Of a stretch of DNA of 64,000 nt, positions 44,217 to 53,041 are shown one piece after another; within the stretch, counting starts at the first letter, position 1, and the number at the start of each line of letters is the position of its first letter. The stretch is from Sphingobacterium chungjuense (GTDB lineage Bacteria; Bacteroidota; Bacteroidia; Sphingobacteriales; Sphingobacteriaceae). The stretch is taken from NCBI RefSeq assembly GCF_011316935.1, contig NZ_WLYS01000001.1, forward strand, positions 620,001 through 684,000. Reading direction: 5' to 3'. Made by a program: the position numbers and the translations under genes. Under the pieces are notes generated by a model. It saw only the letters and a program-made list of their open reading frames with translations. It had not been told where the DNA came from and made no database searches.

Positions 44217-44722
44217 TATAATGCCCCTCTTTGGCTGAGTATGACTTTCAATTTTGTTTTAATACGGTTCATCCGTACGCGTGCATTTACTTCACTTACC
44301 CCTAGTGTCTCGGCGATCTCTGCATAATCTTTATCCTCCAGATACATAAACACCAAGGCCTTCTCGATATCATTCAATTCCTGCACCGCAGCATAGAGAT
44401 AGCTCAACTTATCTTCCTCTTCCGAACTGTATTCTTCGTACTGTATATTATGTACGGCATAATCCCAGGTTACGGTTTCCACACGCCGCTTTTTTACGCG
44501 ATAAAGCGATATTGCGGTATTCAATGATACGCGATAAGCCCAAGTGGTAAACTTCGATTGACCTTTGAATGTGGGATACGCTTTCCACAACTGAATCACC
44601 ATTTCCTGAAACAAATCCTTGTGCGCATCACGATCTGCCGCATACAGCTTACAGATCTTATGGAGGATATTTTGGTTTTCCTCCAAGAGAAGCACAAATT
44701 GTTGTTCAAGCTCTGGGTTCAT
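44216..44722 (-). CDS. ECF-type RNA polymerase sigma factor
   Basis: 168-residue sigma-70 family ECF factor. Region 2 (about 15-85) has KDLFQEMVIQLWKAYPTFKG and KFTTWAYRVSLNTAISLYR. Region 4 (about 110-165) has NDIEKALVFMYLEDKDYAEI and AETLGVSEVNARVRMNRIK, the helix-turn-helix. It overlaps the downstream membrane protein gene by one base and is divergent from radA. It is expected to direct transcription of a stress or envelope regulon; the target genes are not known. Confidence 0.92.
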   Translation of the reverse strand: MNPELEQQFVLLLEENQNILHKICKLYAADRDAHKDLFQEMVIQLWKAYPTFKGQSKFTTWAYRVSLNTAISLYRVKKRRVETVTWDYAVHNIQYEEYSSEEEDKLSYLYAAVQELNDIEKALVFMYLEDKDYAEIAETLGVSEVNARVRMNRIKTKLKVILSQRGAL

Positions 44723-44793
44723 TTTCTAGGTATTTGACGACAATACTACTGCTTTGTTACGGTTTGTCCTTACTTTTTTTCTAAATTCGTGCA

Positions 44794-46179
44794 ATGGCGA
44801 AAACTAAATCTGCTTATTTCTGTCAAAGTTGTGGCTACGAATCTCCCAAATGGCTAGGGCAATGTCCATCCTGTAAGCAATGGAATACCTTTGTAGAAGA
44901 AGTGGTAGATAAAGGTTCGTCGCGCGTGCCCGAATGGCGCAGCTCCACCGCTGCTGGCACTCCGAAACGCACGAACAAAGCGGCTGTGATTCATGAAATC
45001 GTGTACAGTGAAGAGAAACGCATCCTAACGCCAGATCATGAATTTAATCGCGTGCTGGGTGGCGGAATTGTTCCGGGTTCGCTCGTATTAATTGGTGGCG
45101 AGCCGGGCATTGGCAAATCGACGCTCATGCTTCAATTGGCTTTATCCATACCGCAGGTAAAAACCCTGTACATTTCTGGTGAAGAGAGCGAACAGCAGAT
45201 TAAAATGCGTGCCGAACGCCTGAACCAAAGCAGTAAGGCGAATTGTTTTATCCTGACGGAAACTTCCACCCAAAACATCTTTAAGCAGATCGAATCGGTA
45301 CAACCCGATGTCATCGTGATTGATTCGATACAGACTTTGCACTCTTCGCAGATCGAGTCGGCTCCTGGCTCGGTATCTCAAGTAAAAGAATGTACCGCTG
45401 AACTTTTGCGCTTTGCGAAGGAAAGTGACACGCCCGTACTTATCGTAGGGCATATCACTAAAGATGGCGCTATTGCTGGGCCAAAAGTATTGGAGCATAT
45501 GGTCGATACGGTGTTGCAGTTCGAGGGCGACCGACATCACGTATATCGTATCTTGCGCGCGGTGAAAAACCGATTTGGTTCATCTTCCGAATTGGGGATT
45601 TATGAGATGCAGGGCAATGGTTTACGCGAAGTATCCAATCCTTCCGAGATCATGCTTTCGCAACGCGAAGAATCGATGAGCGGCGTGGCTATCGCTTCTA
45701 TGCTGGAAGGCATTCGTCCGCTCATGATCGAGGTACAAGCCTTGGTAAGTCCTTCGGCTTACGGCACCCCACAGCGTAGTTCCACCGGTTTCGACACCAA
45801 GCGACTGCACATGCTGTTGGCCGTGCTAGAAAAGCGATTTGGCTTTCGATTGGGTACGCAAGATGTGTTTCTAAACATTACTGGTGGCTTGCGCGTCGAA
45901 GATCCGGCGATTGATTTAGCCGTTATTGCCGCTTTGATCTCTTCTCAACAAGATATCCCACTTCCGGGGACTTCCGCATTCGCGGGCGAAGTCGGTTTAT
46001 CAGGCGAGATTCGCGCGGTGAACCGCGTCGAACAACGCATAGCGGAAGCAGAGAAATTAGGTTTTGACGGTATTTTTATCTCCAAATATAATCTCAAAGG
46101 AATCGATCCGAAAAAATACAACATTGCCATTCGGCCTGTGGCCAATCTGGAAGATGTCTTCCGTTCCTTATTTGGGTAA
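44794..46179 (+). CDS. radA: DNA repair protein RadA (Sms)
   Basis: Branch-migration ATPase of recombinational repair, 461 residues. The zinc finger at the N-terminus has Cys10, Cys13, Cys24 and Cys27 (CQSCGYESPKWLGQCPSC). Walker A is GGEPGIGKST (101-110), VIVIDSIQT is Walker B, and the RadA-specific KNRFG motif is in AVKNRFGSSSELGIYEM. A Lon-like C-terminal domain follows (GFRLGTQDVFLNITGGLRVE, AGEVGLSGEIRAV). A TAAATTCG element ends 4 nt before the ATG, so the mRNA may be leaderless. Confidence 0.97.
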   Translation: MAKTKSAYFCQSCGYESPKWLGQCPSCKQWNTFVEEVVDKGSSRVPEWRSSTAAGTPKRTNKAAVIHEIVYSEEKRILTPDHEFNRVLGGGIVPGSLVLIGGEPGIGKSTLMLQLALSIPQVKTLYISGEESEQQIKMRAERLNQSSKANCFILTETSTQNIFKQIESVQPDVIVIDSIQTLHSSQIESAPGSVSQVKECTAELLRFAKESDTPVLIVGHITKDGAIAGPKVLEHMVDTVLQFEGDRHHVYRILRAVKNRFGSSSELGIYEMQGNGLREVSNPSEIMLSQREESMSGVAIASMLEGIRPLMIEVQALVSPSAYGTPQRSSTGFDTKRLHMLLAVLEKRFGFRLGTQDVFLNITGGLRVEDPAIDLAVIAALISSQQDIPLPGTSAFAGEVGLSGEIRAVNRVEQRIAEAEKLGFDGIFISKYNLKGIDPKKYNIAIRPVANLEDVFRSLFG

Positions 46180-46271
46180 ACCGCGCCGAATTCTTCGGTT
46201 GCTTTTCTGGAATATACTCACTATCTTAGGTTTAGTATAATCCTAAACACCCTATAAAAGACTTTTTTATT

Positions 46272-47444
46272 ATGACAACATCTCCCGGCTTCATCTGGAA
46301 AGCCTGCATTGCGCCTATCGCGCTAGCCATTACCCTAAGCTCTTGTAATCAAAATGCGAATACCGCTAAAGAGACAACCGCAGACAGCATTAATGTCGGT
46401 GTTTCTGCTGCTGATTTTGCTGGAGTCGTCGGCCAAGATTCTGTAAAACTATACACGATTAGCAACGGTACAATTACCGCAGCGATTACCAATTATGGCG
46501 CGCGCGTGGTGAGCCTGCTTGTACCAGATAACCAAGGTAATCCAGTCGATGTCGTATTGGGCTACAAAGATTTAGAAAACTATCAGAAAAAAGGTGAAGG
46601 CTTCTATGGCGCTATCGTCGGTCGCTTTGGAAATCGTATTGCTAAAGGACAATTTAAGCTGGGTGACAAACCTTATCAATTGGAGTTGAATGATGGCGTG
46701 AATACCTTACACGGCGGTGAAACAGGTTATTACACGAAAGTGTGGACGGTGAGTAAAGTAACCGACAACAGCGTAGAATTGCACTTGTTATCACCAGATG
46801 GCGATGCCGGATATCCGGGCGCTTTGGATATTTATGTCACGTATAGCATTACATCAGATAATGGATTGGACATCGCGTACCGCGCAACGACAGACAAAAA
46901 GACCATCGTCAATTTAACCAACCATGCTTACTTCAACCTGAGTGGTGAAGGAGCGGAAACCATCACCGATCACGAACTGATGGTAAAAGCGGATAAATAT
47001 ACGCCAGTAGACAAGACTTTGATTCCTACCGGAGAATTGGCTTCTGTAGAAAATACCCCATTTGATTTCCGTACGGCCAAAGCGATTGGCAAAGACATTG
47101 ATGCGGACGATGAACAACTTAAAATTGGTGGCGGTTATGACCACAATTTTGTGTTAAACAAGAAAGATGGTTTGCAGCATATTGCCACAGTAAGCAGCCC
47201 GAAAACAGGCATCCAGATGGAAATCCTGACGGAAGAACCAGGCTTGCAGTTTTACAGCGGTAATTTCATGAAAGACATTAAAAATGCTAAAGGTGATAAA
47301 ACCTACGGCTTGCGTTCGGCATTTTGTTTAGAAACACAACATTTCCCAGACGCACCCAATCAAGCAAATTTTCCGTCTACCGTATTATCACCAGGGGAGA
47401 CATACAAGACACAAAGCACCTACCGCTTCACGACGGTAAAGTAA
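46272..47444 (+). CDS. galM: Aldose 1-epimerase, lipoprotein type
   Basis: Mutarotase that interconverts alpha and beta anomers of aldoses, 390 residues. A lipoprotein signal (AITLSSCNQNANT) indicates anchoring in the envelope rather than the cytoplasm. Catalytic blocks are NLTNHAYFNLSGEG (His), FYGAIVGRFGNRIAKGQF, GYDHNFVLN and EEPGLQFYSGNF (Glu). It is monocistronic and convergent with the Nudix-type regulator and sodium/sugar symporter genes, which suggests one sugar uptake module. A short inverted repeat (GTTTAG/CTAAAC) lies about 40 bases upstream and could be an operator. Confidence 0.94.
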   Translation: MTTSPGFIWKACIAPIALAITLSSCNQNANTAKETTADSINVGVSAADFAGVVGQDSVKLYTISNGTITAAITNYGARVVSLLVPDNQGNPVDVVLGYKDLENYQKKGEGFYGAIVGRFGNRIAKGQFKLGDKPYQLELNDGVNTLHGGETGYYTKVWTVSKVTDNSVELHLLSPDGDAGYPGALDIYVTYSITSDNGLDIAYRATTDKKTIVNLTNHAYFNLSGEGAETITDHELMVKADKYTPVDKTLIPTGELASVENTPFDFRTAKAIGKDIDADDEQLKIGGGYDHNFVLNKKDGLQHIATVSSPKTGIQMEILTEEPGLQFYSGNFMKDIKNAKGDKTYGLRSAFCLETQHFPDAPNQANFPSTVLSPGETYKTQSTYRFTTVK

Positions 47445-47459
47445 TATCATACACGTAAA

Positions 47460-47496
47460 AACGGTCTCCTTCTTTATCAGAAGGAGACCGTTTTGT
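47460..47496. terminator. Bidirectional terminator between galM and regulator
   Basis: AACGGTCTCCTTCT and AGAAGGAGACCGTT form a 14-bp stem with loop TTATC (47460-47492), with T- and A-rich flanks. Confidence 0.92.
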
Positions 47497-47523
47497 TTCT
47501 AGCTAAATGAGATTAGAACAGCC

Positions 47524-48216
47524 TTAGGGCTGTGGGATAAAATGTAAGAATGAACTAAACTTATCCTTATACGTTTCTTGATCCAATTTGTAATAGAAGG
47601 CTCCTTTGCGGGAGCCTTCTTTATCTTTGTCGGCTTGCTTCACCAGCAAGCCTGTAGAACGCAGTTTGCGCATGAAATTGCGCTTATCCAGCTCCACATT
47701 ATACACCTGTTCGTACAGTACCATGATCTGCGGAATGGTAAACTTTTCGGGCAAGAGCTCGAACAAGACCGGATGTAAGGCCGCTTTGTAGCGCAAGTGT
47801 ACTTTTGCGGCAGCGACCATCTCATCGTGATCGAAGATCAACGCCGGCACATCCTTCAACGGAATCCACTCTGCACGGTATGCATCACTCAGCTGCGTTT
47901 CGTACTCTTTGATATTAATCAATGCGGAGTACGCCACACTGATGGTGCGCTCCACCGGATCACGGTTTGGCCTGCCAAATACCGAAAGCTGCTCCATGTA
48001 CACATCTTTCAATCCGGTCAATTTGTACAGCACGCGTGATGCCGCATCGTTCGGATCTTCCCCTTCTTCTACGAAACCACCCATCAAGCTCCAATTGCCG
48101 ATCTGTGGCTCTAATGCGCGCTGCACCACTAGCAGTTTCAACTCCGCGCCATCGAAACCGAAGATAATACAATCGACGGCAATAAGAACGCGGTGTTGTG
48201 CTGAGTATTGAGCCAT
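47524..48216 (-). CDS. Nudix-fold transcriptional regulator (NrtR/AraR-like)
   Basis: 230-residue regulator: an N-terminal Nudix fold (residues about 8-145) and a C-terminal winged helix (about 155-225, FTIPQIMVLYEQVYNVELDK and RNFMRKLRSTGLL). The Nudix box starts GGFVEEGEDPNDAASRVLYK and continues to Leu69. The glutamates of the REUxEE core are replaced by Val62, Lys65 and Leu66, so hydrolase activity is unlikely and ligand sensing is expected. Related Bacteroides proteins (AraR) repress sugar catabolic genes. It lies 45 bases after the symporter gene on the same strand and is probably co-transcribed. The ligand is unknown. Confidence 0.85.
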   Translation of the reverse strand: MAQYSAQHRVLIAVDCIIFGFDGAELKLLVVQRALEPQIGNWSLMGGFVEEGEDPNDAASRVLYKLTGLKDVYMEQLSVFGRPNRDPVERTISVAYSALINIKEYETQLSDAYRAEWIPLKDVPALIFDHDEMVAAAKVHLRYKAALHPVLFELLPEKFTIPQIMVLYEQVYNVELDKRNFMRKLRSTGLLVKQADKDKEGSRKGAFYYKLDQETYKDKFSSFLHFIPQP

Positions 48217-48261
48217 GCTATCTGATTATCTCGGAGAAATAGTTGGTAGTGAAAAAAATCA

Positions 48262-49959
48262 CTACCAGAATTTAACATACAATGCTCCTACCACTAATAG
48301 CGTAAACACAATTAGTATCAAGGTAGAAGGATCTACTTTAAACATTTTTCTATCGATCTCAAATGCTTTAGGATTGACCTTCGGACCTGCTAAACTTAAG
48401 ATCACCATGAGTAATACCGCAAAGACAAACGCCCAACCCATACAAATCAAGAACGGAATCTCATATTTGCCATTGGCATTCTGGAATGCTGTGTACAACC
48501 ATGTTTCTGGTCCAAATACGGCTGGCGCAAATTCATTGAAGAATACCGAAAGTAAGAAACCAGATAACAGACCCGCAATCGCTGCTGTACCGGTAGTACG
48601 TTTCCAAAACATACCCAATAAGAACATAGCCAATACGCCCGGACTAACATAACCGGTATATTTTTGAATGAAGGTAAATCCACCCGCTCCGCCAATACCC
48701 AATACGTCATCCCAAGTCAGTAACAGGGCTAATAACATTGACACGACAATGGCAACCTTTCCTACCCAAACCATTTTGGTTTCAGAAGCGTCTTTGTCTA
48801 GGTATTTTTTATAAATATCTAGGGTAAAAATCGTCGCAATACTATTTGCTTTCCCTGCTAATGATGCTACAATCGCAGCCGTCAATGCCGCTAAGGAAAG
48901 CCCTTTCATACCATCTGGCAAGAAACTTAGAATCGCAGAGTATGCATTATCGGCGTGAAATTCACCTCCTGGTGCCATCTCTTGTTGTAACGCACCATTT
49001 TTGTATAGCACATAAGCAGCGATACCCGGCAACATTACGACAATCGGCATTAATAATTTTAAGAAACCGGCAAATAAAATACCTGTTCTAGCTGTTTTTA
49101 AATCTGCTCCTAGCGCACGCTGTGTGATGTATTGGTTACAACCCCAATAATTCAAATTCACAATCCATTGACCTGCGAAATACATCGCAATACCCGGTAA
49201 CATCAAGTATTTGTTGATTTCCTCTTGCGATGCATCAGGCCCTGGTTTCTCGGCAATCATCTGGAAATGCGTCGGAGAATCTTTCATCATCGCCTTAAAA
49301 CCAGCAATGATATCGGATCCTAAACCAAAATGCTCACTGACCAAAGTAAGCGCTACATAAGTCGTCGCCAATCCACCAATAATCAATACCAATACTTGAA
49401 TCACATCGGTGAATCCAATGACCTTCATACCGCCCAGCGTGATGATAATGGCAAACACACAAAGGATCGTCATGATGACTTCAAAATTCTCGCCACCAGC
49501 GAAGTTATTGATCGCCATGGATCCTAAAAATAAGATCGAAGTAAGGTTAACTAGAATATAGAGAAATAACCAAAAGATCGCCATGATTAGCGCCGTCGTC
49601 TCATTGTATCGAATCTTGAGAAACTGCGGCATGGTAAATATGCCATTCTTGTGGTACATTGGTATAAACCACACGGCCACAATAATCAAGGCAATAGCAG
49701 CAAACCATTCGTATGCAGCCACGGCCATACCCACCGTAAATCCATTTCCGCTCATACCAATAAATTGCTCCGCAGAAATATTGGATGCAATGAGTGAAGC
49801 ACCAATGGCCCACCAGGTAAGAGAACCTTCTGCTAAGAAGAAATCTTTGGTTGCAGAATCACTCTTGGTTTTACGACGGTAAATCCAGTAACCGTACCCC
49901 GCTACGATCACGAAATATATCAGGAATATAACGTAATCAATTGTTGAAAATCTAGTCAT
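48262..49959 (-). CDS. Sodium/sugar symporter (SSS family)
   Basis: 565-residue inner membrane symporter of the sodium:solute symporter family with about 14 hydrophobic helices. Typical segments are IDYVIFLIYFVIVAGYGYWI (helix 1), FFLAEGSLTWWAIGASLIAS and NISAEQFIGMSGNGF, GGMKVIGFTDVIQVLVLIIG and NYWGCNQYITQRALGADLK. The sequence is close to the SglT-like sugar branch, which co-transports a hexose or pentose with sodium. It is co-transcribed with the downstream Nudix-type regulator. A 19-bp palindrome lies about 157 bases upstream of its ATG. Confidence 0.93.
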   Translation of the reverse strand: MTRFSTIDYVIFLIYFVIVAGYGYWIYRRKTKSDSATKDFFLAEGSLTWWAIGASLIASNISAEQFIGMSGNGFTVGMAVAAYEWFAAIALIIVAVWFIPMYHKNGIFTMPQFLKIRYNETTALIMAIFWLFLYILVNLTSILFLGSMAINNFAGGENFEVIMTILCVFAIIITLGGMKVIGFTDVIQVLVLIIGGLATTYVALTLVSEHFGLGSDIIAGFKAMMKDSPTHFQMIAEKPGPDASQEEINKYLMLPGIAMYFAGQWIVNLNYWGCNQYITQRALGADLKTARTGILFAGFLKLLMPIVVMLPGIAAYVLYKNGALQQEMAPGGEFHADNAYSAILSFLPDGMKGLSLAALTAAIVASLAGKANSIATIFTLDIYKKYLDKDASETKMVWVGKVAIVVSMLLALLLTWDDVLGIGGAGGFTFIQKYTGYVSPGVLAMFLLGMFWKRTTGTAAIAGLLSGFLLSVFFNEFAPAVFGPETWLYTAFQNANGKYEIPFLICMGWAFVFAVLLMVILSLAGPKVNPKAFEIDRKMFKVDPSTLILIVFTLLVVGALYVKFW

Positions 49960-50115
49960 TTGTTTGAATAAAATTGGTTAGAAAAAGAGCGCAAAATCGC
50001 GCTTCCTCTTATTGCACTATAGTTTTTTAACGATTAAGTTTATAAAAAATGCTACGCTGACGCAGCACGGTATTACACAGGTATTCAGATTTAATGTTCC
50101 AAATATTACAAAAAA

Positions 50116-50134
50116 AAATGTCAAAATGACATTT
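50116..50134. promoter_or_regulatory. 19-bp palindrome upstream of symporter, candidate operator
   Basis: AAATGTCAAAATGACATTT, an exact 8-bp inverted repeat with a 3-base spacer. On the minus strand it is followed by a T-run and a TAATATTTG that may be the symporter promoter. Its position suits control of the symporter-regulator operon. Confidence 0.45.
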
Positions 50135-50187
50135 ATGTTTAAAAACTTTTTGGGGAAGGGATAAAGTGGTGCATAACGCGCGTGAAA

Positions 50188-50424
50188 CTAGCGTTTGACT
50201 AAGGGCTGTAACAAGTACTCCAGACCATTGAGTTTGATCTCGTACAAGGTAGCGAGTTGGACCCCAAGCTTTCCAGGAGGAAAACCTTTATTATGAAACC
50301 AATTGAGATACGACTCAGGAAGATATCGTAGGTACGTATCTTTGTATTTCCCAAAAGGCATCTTGGCATTGGCTACTTCGACCAACAGTTGCGGATTGAG
50401 CAGATTATTCTCTAGATTTTCCAT
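50188..50424 (-). CDS. DUF3820 small protein
   Basis: 78-residue protein of the DUF3820 type: VANAKMPFGKYKDTYLRYLP, then YLNWFHNKGFPPGKLG and LYEIKLNGLEYLLQPL. The pattern is that of a short soluble domain sometimes annotated as a quorum-sensing-regulated virulence factor, but no function is established. It overlaps the end of the upstream GT2 gene by 20 bases and is the last gene of the second polysaccharide operon. Nothing in it suggests a glycan-related activity. Confidence 0.8.
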   Translation of the reverse strand: MENLENNLLNPQLLVEVANAKMPFGKYKDTYLRYLPESYLNWFHNKGFPPGKLGVQLATLYEIKLNGLEYLLQPLVKR

Positions 50425-51172
50425 GTTGCAATCGATAAAATACTAATCTAATCCCAATGATCAGATGATTGAAGATATTGGCGAGCGTTCCGTAATGTTT
50501 TTTGAAGATTTCGTAGCGCTCTTTTAAGCTTTGCTGATGTCGCTTCTGCGACATGCCCCCTACTAGGTATTTTGCCACCACAGCATGCACATTTTGAGTA
50601 GTTTTAGCTTTTTTCGCGGCGCGAATCACCCAATCGATATCCGCACTTAATTGATAGTTGGTATCATAAGGCGAAGCAATACTTCTACGCACATATATCG
50701 CCTGATGGCAAATACTCATCCCGTAGCGGAAAGATCTCCAGTCGAACTGTTCCGGTGCTTTATGCCGACGATCGCCAATAATGTGACGATCTTCATCCAC
50801 CAATTTGGTTTCGCCATAAATGATATCGGCATCATTGCCACGCTCTACCACGGTGCACAAGGTATCCGCATCGCACAGCGTATCGCCAGAATTGAGAAAC
50901 AACACATAATCGCCTGTGGCACGAGCCAATCCTTTATTCATGGCATCATAAATGCCTTTATCTTTCTCCGACACCAAAATATCAATATGCTGCGCATATT
51001 GATGAATCACGTCTAATGTACCATCCGAAGATGCGCCATCAATCACAATGTATTCGACCTGCGAATAACTTTGCTCCGCCACAGATGCTAACGTATACGC
51101 GATATCCCGCACATTATTATACACAATCGTGATAATAGAAATGGTAGGATGTGAATGAGATTGATCAGACAT
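50405..51172 (-). CDS. Glycosyltransferase family 2 protein (WcaA-like)
   Basis: About 255-residue GT2 enzyme from ATG 51172; a TTG at 51184 would add four residues. It has PTISIITIVYNNVRDIAYTL, VEYIVIDGASSDGTLDVIHQ, SEKDKGIYDAMNKGLARATG and the acidic DYVLFLNSGDTLCDADTL motif. These features are typical of the WcaA-like branch used in exopolysaccharide and O-antigen synthesis. It lies after two other glycosyltransferases and a flippase on the same strand. Sugar specificity is unknown. Confidence 0.88.
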   Translation of the reverse strand: MSDQSHSHPTISIITIVYNNVRDIAYTLASVAEQSYSQVEYIVIDGASSDGTLDVIHQYAQHIDILVSEKDKGIYDAMNKGLARATGDYVLFLNSGDTLCDADTLCTVVERGNDADIIYGETKLVDEDRHIIGDRRHKAPEQFDWRSFRYGMSICHQAIYVRRSIASPYDTNYQLSADIDWVIRAAKKAKTTQNVHAVVAKYLVGGMSQKRHQQSLKERYEIFKKHYGTLANIFNHLIIGIRLVFYRLQHGKSRE

Positions 51173-51202
51173 GGTTGTGGTCAATAGCTAATAAATAGAC
51201 GT

Positions 51203-52102
51203 TTAGCGCAGTTTATTGATCGCAAAGCGGTATGCCCGTTGAAACAAATTCCCTTTTCGATGTTTAAAGAAATGGCGCAGTGCGGCATATCCAGCCGGAT
51301 TCTCTGTCAGATCCCTTGGAAACCGCGTTATCGGCGTGGATCGTATGGAGGTTTCAAACATGGTGTTGATTCCCGAATGCACACCGGAGCCATCGTGACC
51401 AATGTTTTCAATGAGCGATTGGCTAGGTTCGATCGCCAAACCACCTTTCAAGAAAACGCTGGCATACCAACGCACTGCCCATGAATCGACTTCTGCTTTT
51501 TGCTGCTGCAATATGGTTCGCCAGAAATTCATGGTGTGATCAAAGGTAAAAGCCGCGATTTTGGCTTCATCAAATTGTGCGATGATCTGATCAATATTCG
51601 GTTCGAAATGTTGCCAAGCGCGCGACCATGTCGCCCAAGCTTGGCTGGCCACATATCGCGTTACGAATGCTTCATCCAACCCAGATCGATCCAGCTCGTA
51701 CATAAAGCCGCCAATGTGCATGATCTTTTCTTCCTTTTCATAGCGGGTCAAGGCTTCATTGAAGTATTGTAGCGTATGCGGCGCAAATAGCACATCATCT
51801 TCCAATACGATCGCGCGGCCATGTTCTTTCATCACCTGCCCTACGCCATCCATCACGTTATTAGCTAATCCCCAATTGCGATCGCGCTCGATGATATGCA
51901 CCGCTTTGAAAGCCCATGCTTTTTTGAGTACATCCCTTACTTGCTGCACGCTTTGCGTAGGGCCATCATGCTTTGCGCCATCTGCAAATACATATAAGAT
52001 GCTGTCCGCAGCACCGACATTTTTCTGCAATGCTTCCAATGCGCGTCGCGTATGTTCGGGTCGGTTGTAGGCAAAAAGAATAATGGGACTTAGCTGCTCC
52101 AT
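51203..52102 (-). CDS. Glycosyltransferase (GT-A, GNT-I-like acidic motif)
   Basis: About 299 residues from ATG 52102 (MEQLSPIILFAYNRPEHTRR); an upstream ATG at 52153 would add 17 residues without any signal. It has ILYVFADGAKHDGPT and RNWGLANNVMDGVGQVMKEH. The metal-binding IVLEDDVLFAPHTLQYFNEA resembles the EDD motif of GNT-I-type and related sugar transferases. WATWSRAWQHFEP is characteristic of bacterial members in capsule and O-antigen loci. It sits between two GT2 genes in the second polysaccharide operon. Confidence 0.83.
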   Translation of the reverse strand: MEQLSPIILFAYNRPEHTRRALEALQKNVGAADSILYVFADGAKHDGPTQSVQQVRDVLKKAWAFKAVHIIERDRNWGLANNVMDGVGQVMKEHGRAIVLEDDVLFAPHTLQYFNEALTRYEKEEKIMHIGGFMYELDRSGLDEAFVTRYVASQAWATWSRAWQHFEPNIDQIIAQFDEAKIAAFTFDHTMNFWRTILQQQKAEVDSWAVRWYASVFLKGGLAIEPSQSLIENIGHDGSGVHSGINTMFETSIRSTPITRFPRDLTENPAGYAALRHFFKHRKGNLFQRAYRFAINKLR

Positions 52103-52183
52103 GGATGTGTTAAATGAATAGACGAAACTCGCCAAAAAAGTCTGCATATGCAAATGCGCGGCAGGTAGCGGATCGCATAATAT

Positions 52184-53041
52184 TTAGTTGTTTCTTTTCC
52201 TTGTCTGGATAACGGCCGCTGTTTTGGCAAAAACCTGAAAAGCAACAGAAAGATACGAAGCGAAGCCATGGTGAGGTGTCGTGGCAGGCCGCTGAAAAGC
52301 CTTTTTGATCGGCGCTAGCACACCGTAGCCAAACGCCTTCGGAAAGGAATGATTCACATTAGCATATTCCGTCAGGAAATAGATGAATTCTCTTTTAAAA
52401 AATTGTGCGCTGGAAATGGCCTTTCGAGTTTGCCGATCATGATAGGCAATGGCTTTGGTGTTGACCATAATTTTCAAGCCATGGTGCTGTATGCGGTTGG
52501 CATAATCGCTGTCTTCGCCATAATGATAGAAGATCGGTGAAAATTGTCCCACTTCTTTGAGAACGGAAACGGGAATCAGCCAGAATGCGGCATTCACAAA
52601 TGGTACAGCAAAATGATCAAGATGCGCTTGCTCTTGATTCACATATCCAGCAAAACCTTCATCCAACTGCAAACCCGTGCCATCGTAATGCATCGGCGAT
52701 ATAATTCCTACGTTGGAACCATAATCTTCTTGCATCAAGTGCTGCAAACATACTGGATGCACCCAAGCATCTTGATTGACTAAGAAAACGGCATCATACT
52801 CATTCGCGATCGCGTAATCAAAACCGATATTATTGGCACGGCCAAAGCCGAGATTCGTACCGCTTTCATGCAAGATTACTTGCGGATAATTTTCGTTAAT
52901 TTGGGCTACCGTATGGTCGCTCGAAGCATTATCGACTACAAAAATATCGGCGGGATAAGTCGATTGTAGCAAGCTATCTAAGCATTTGGTGAGCCAAGGC
53001 TCAAAATTGTATGAAACGATAATGCTGAGTACCTTCTTCAT
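52184..53041 (-). CDS. Glycosyltransferase family 2 protein (rhamnosyltransferase-like)
   Basis: About 285 residues from the ATG at 53041, which overlaps the stop of the upstream flippase gene as ATGA; a longer frame from 53179 lies inside that gene and is rejected. GT2 motifs are KKVLSIIVSYNFEPWLTKCL, IFVVDNASSDHTVAQI, NLGFGRANNIGFDYA and FLVNQDAWVHPVCL, a pattern like dTDP-rhamnosyl transferases, though the donor is not proven. YHYGEDSDYANRIQHHGLK is the later acidic motif. It is translationally coupled to the flippase. Confidence 0.88.
   Translation of the reverse strand: MKKVLSIIVSYNFEPWLTKCLDSLLQSTYPADIFVVDNASSDHTVAQINENYPQVILHESGTNLGFGRANNIGFDYAIANEYDAVFLVNQDAWVHPVCLQHLMQEDYGSNVGIISPMHYDGTGLQLDEGFAGYVNQEQAHLDHFAVPFVNAAFWLIPVSVLKEVGQFSPIFYHYGEDSDYANRIQHHGLKIMVNTKAIAYHDRQTRKAISSAQFFKREFIYFLTEYANVNHSFPKAFGYGVLAPIKKAFQRPATTPHHGFASYLSVAFQVFAKTAAVIQTRKRNN

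Noticed and set aside
50044..50062. ATGCTACGC similarity to 35081-35089
   Set aside because: Only about 12 shared bases, and the second site runs into a stop after three codons; likely chance.
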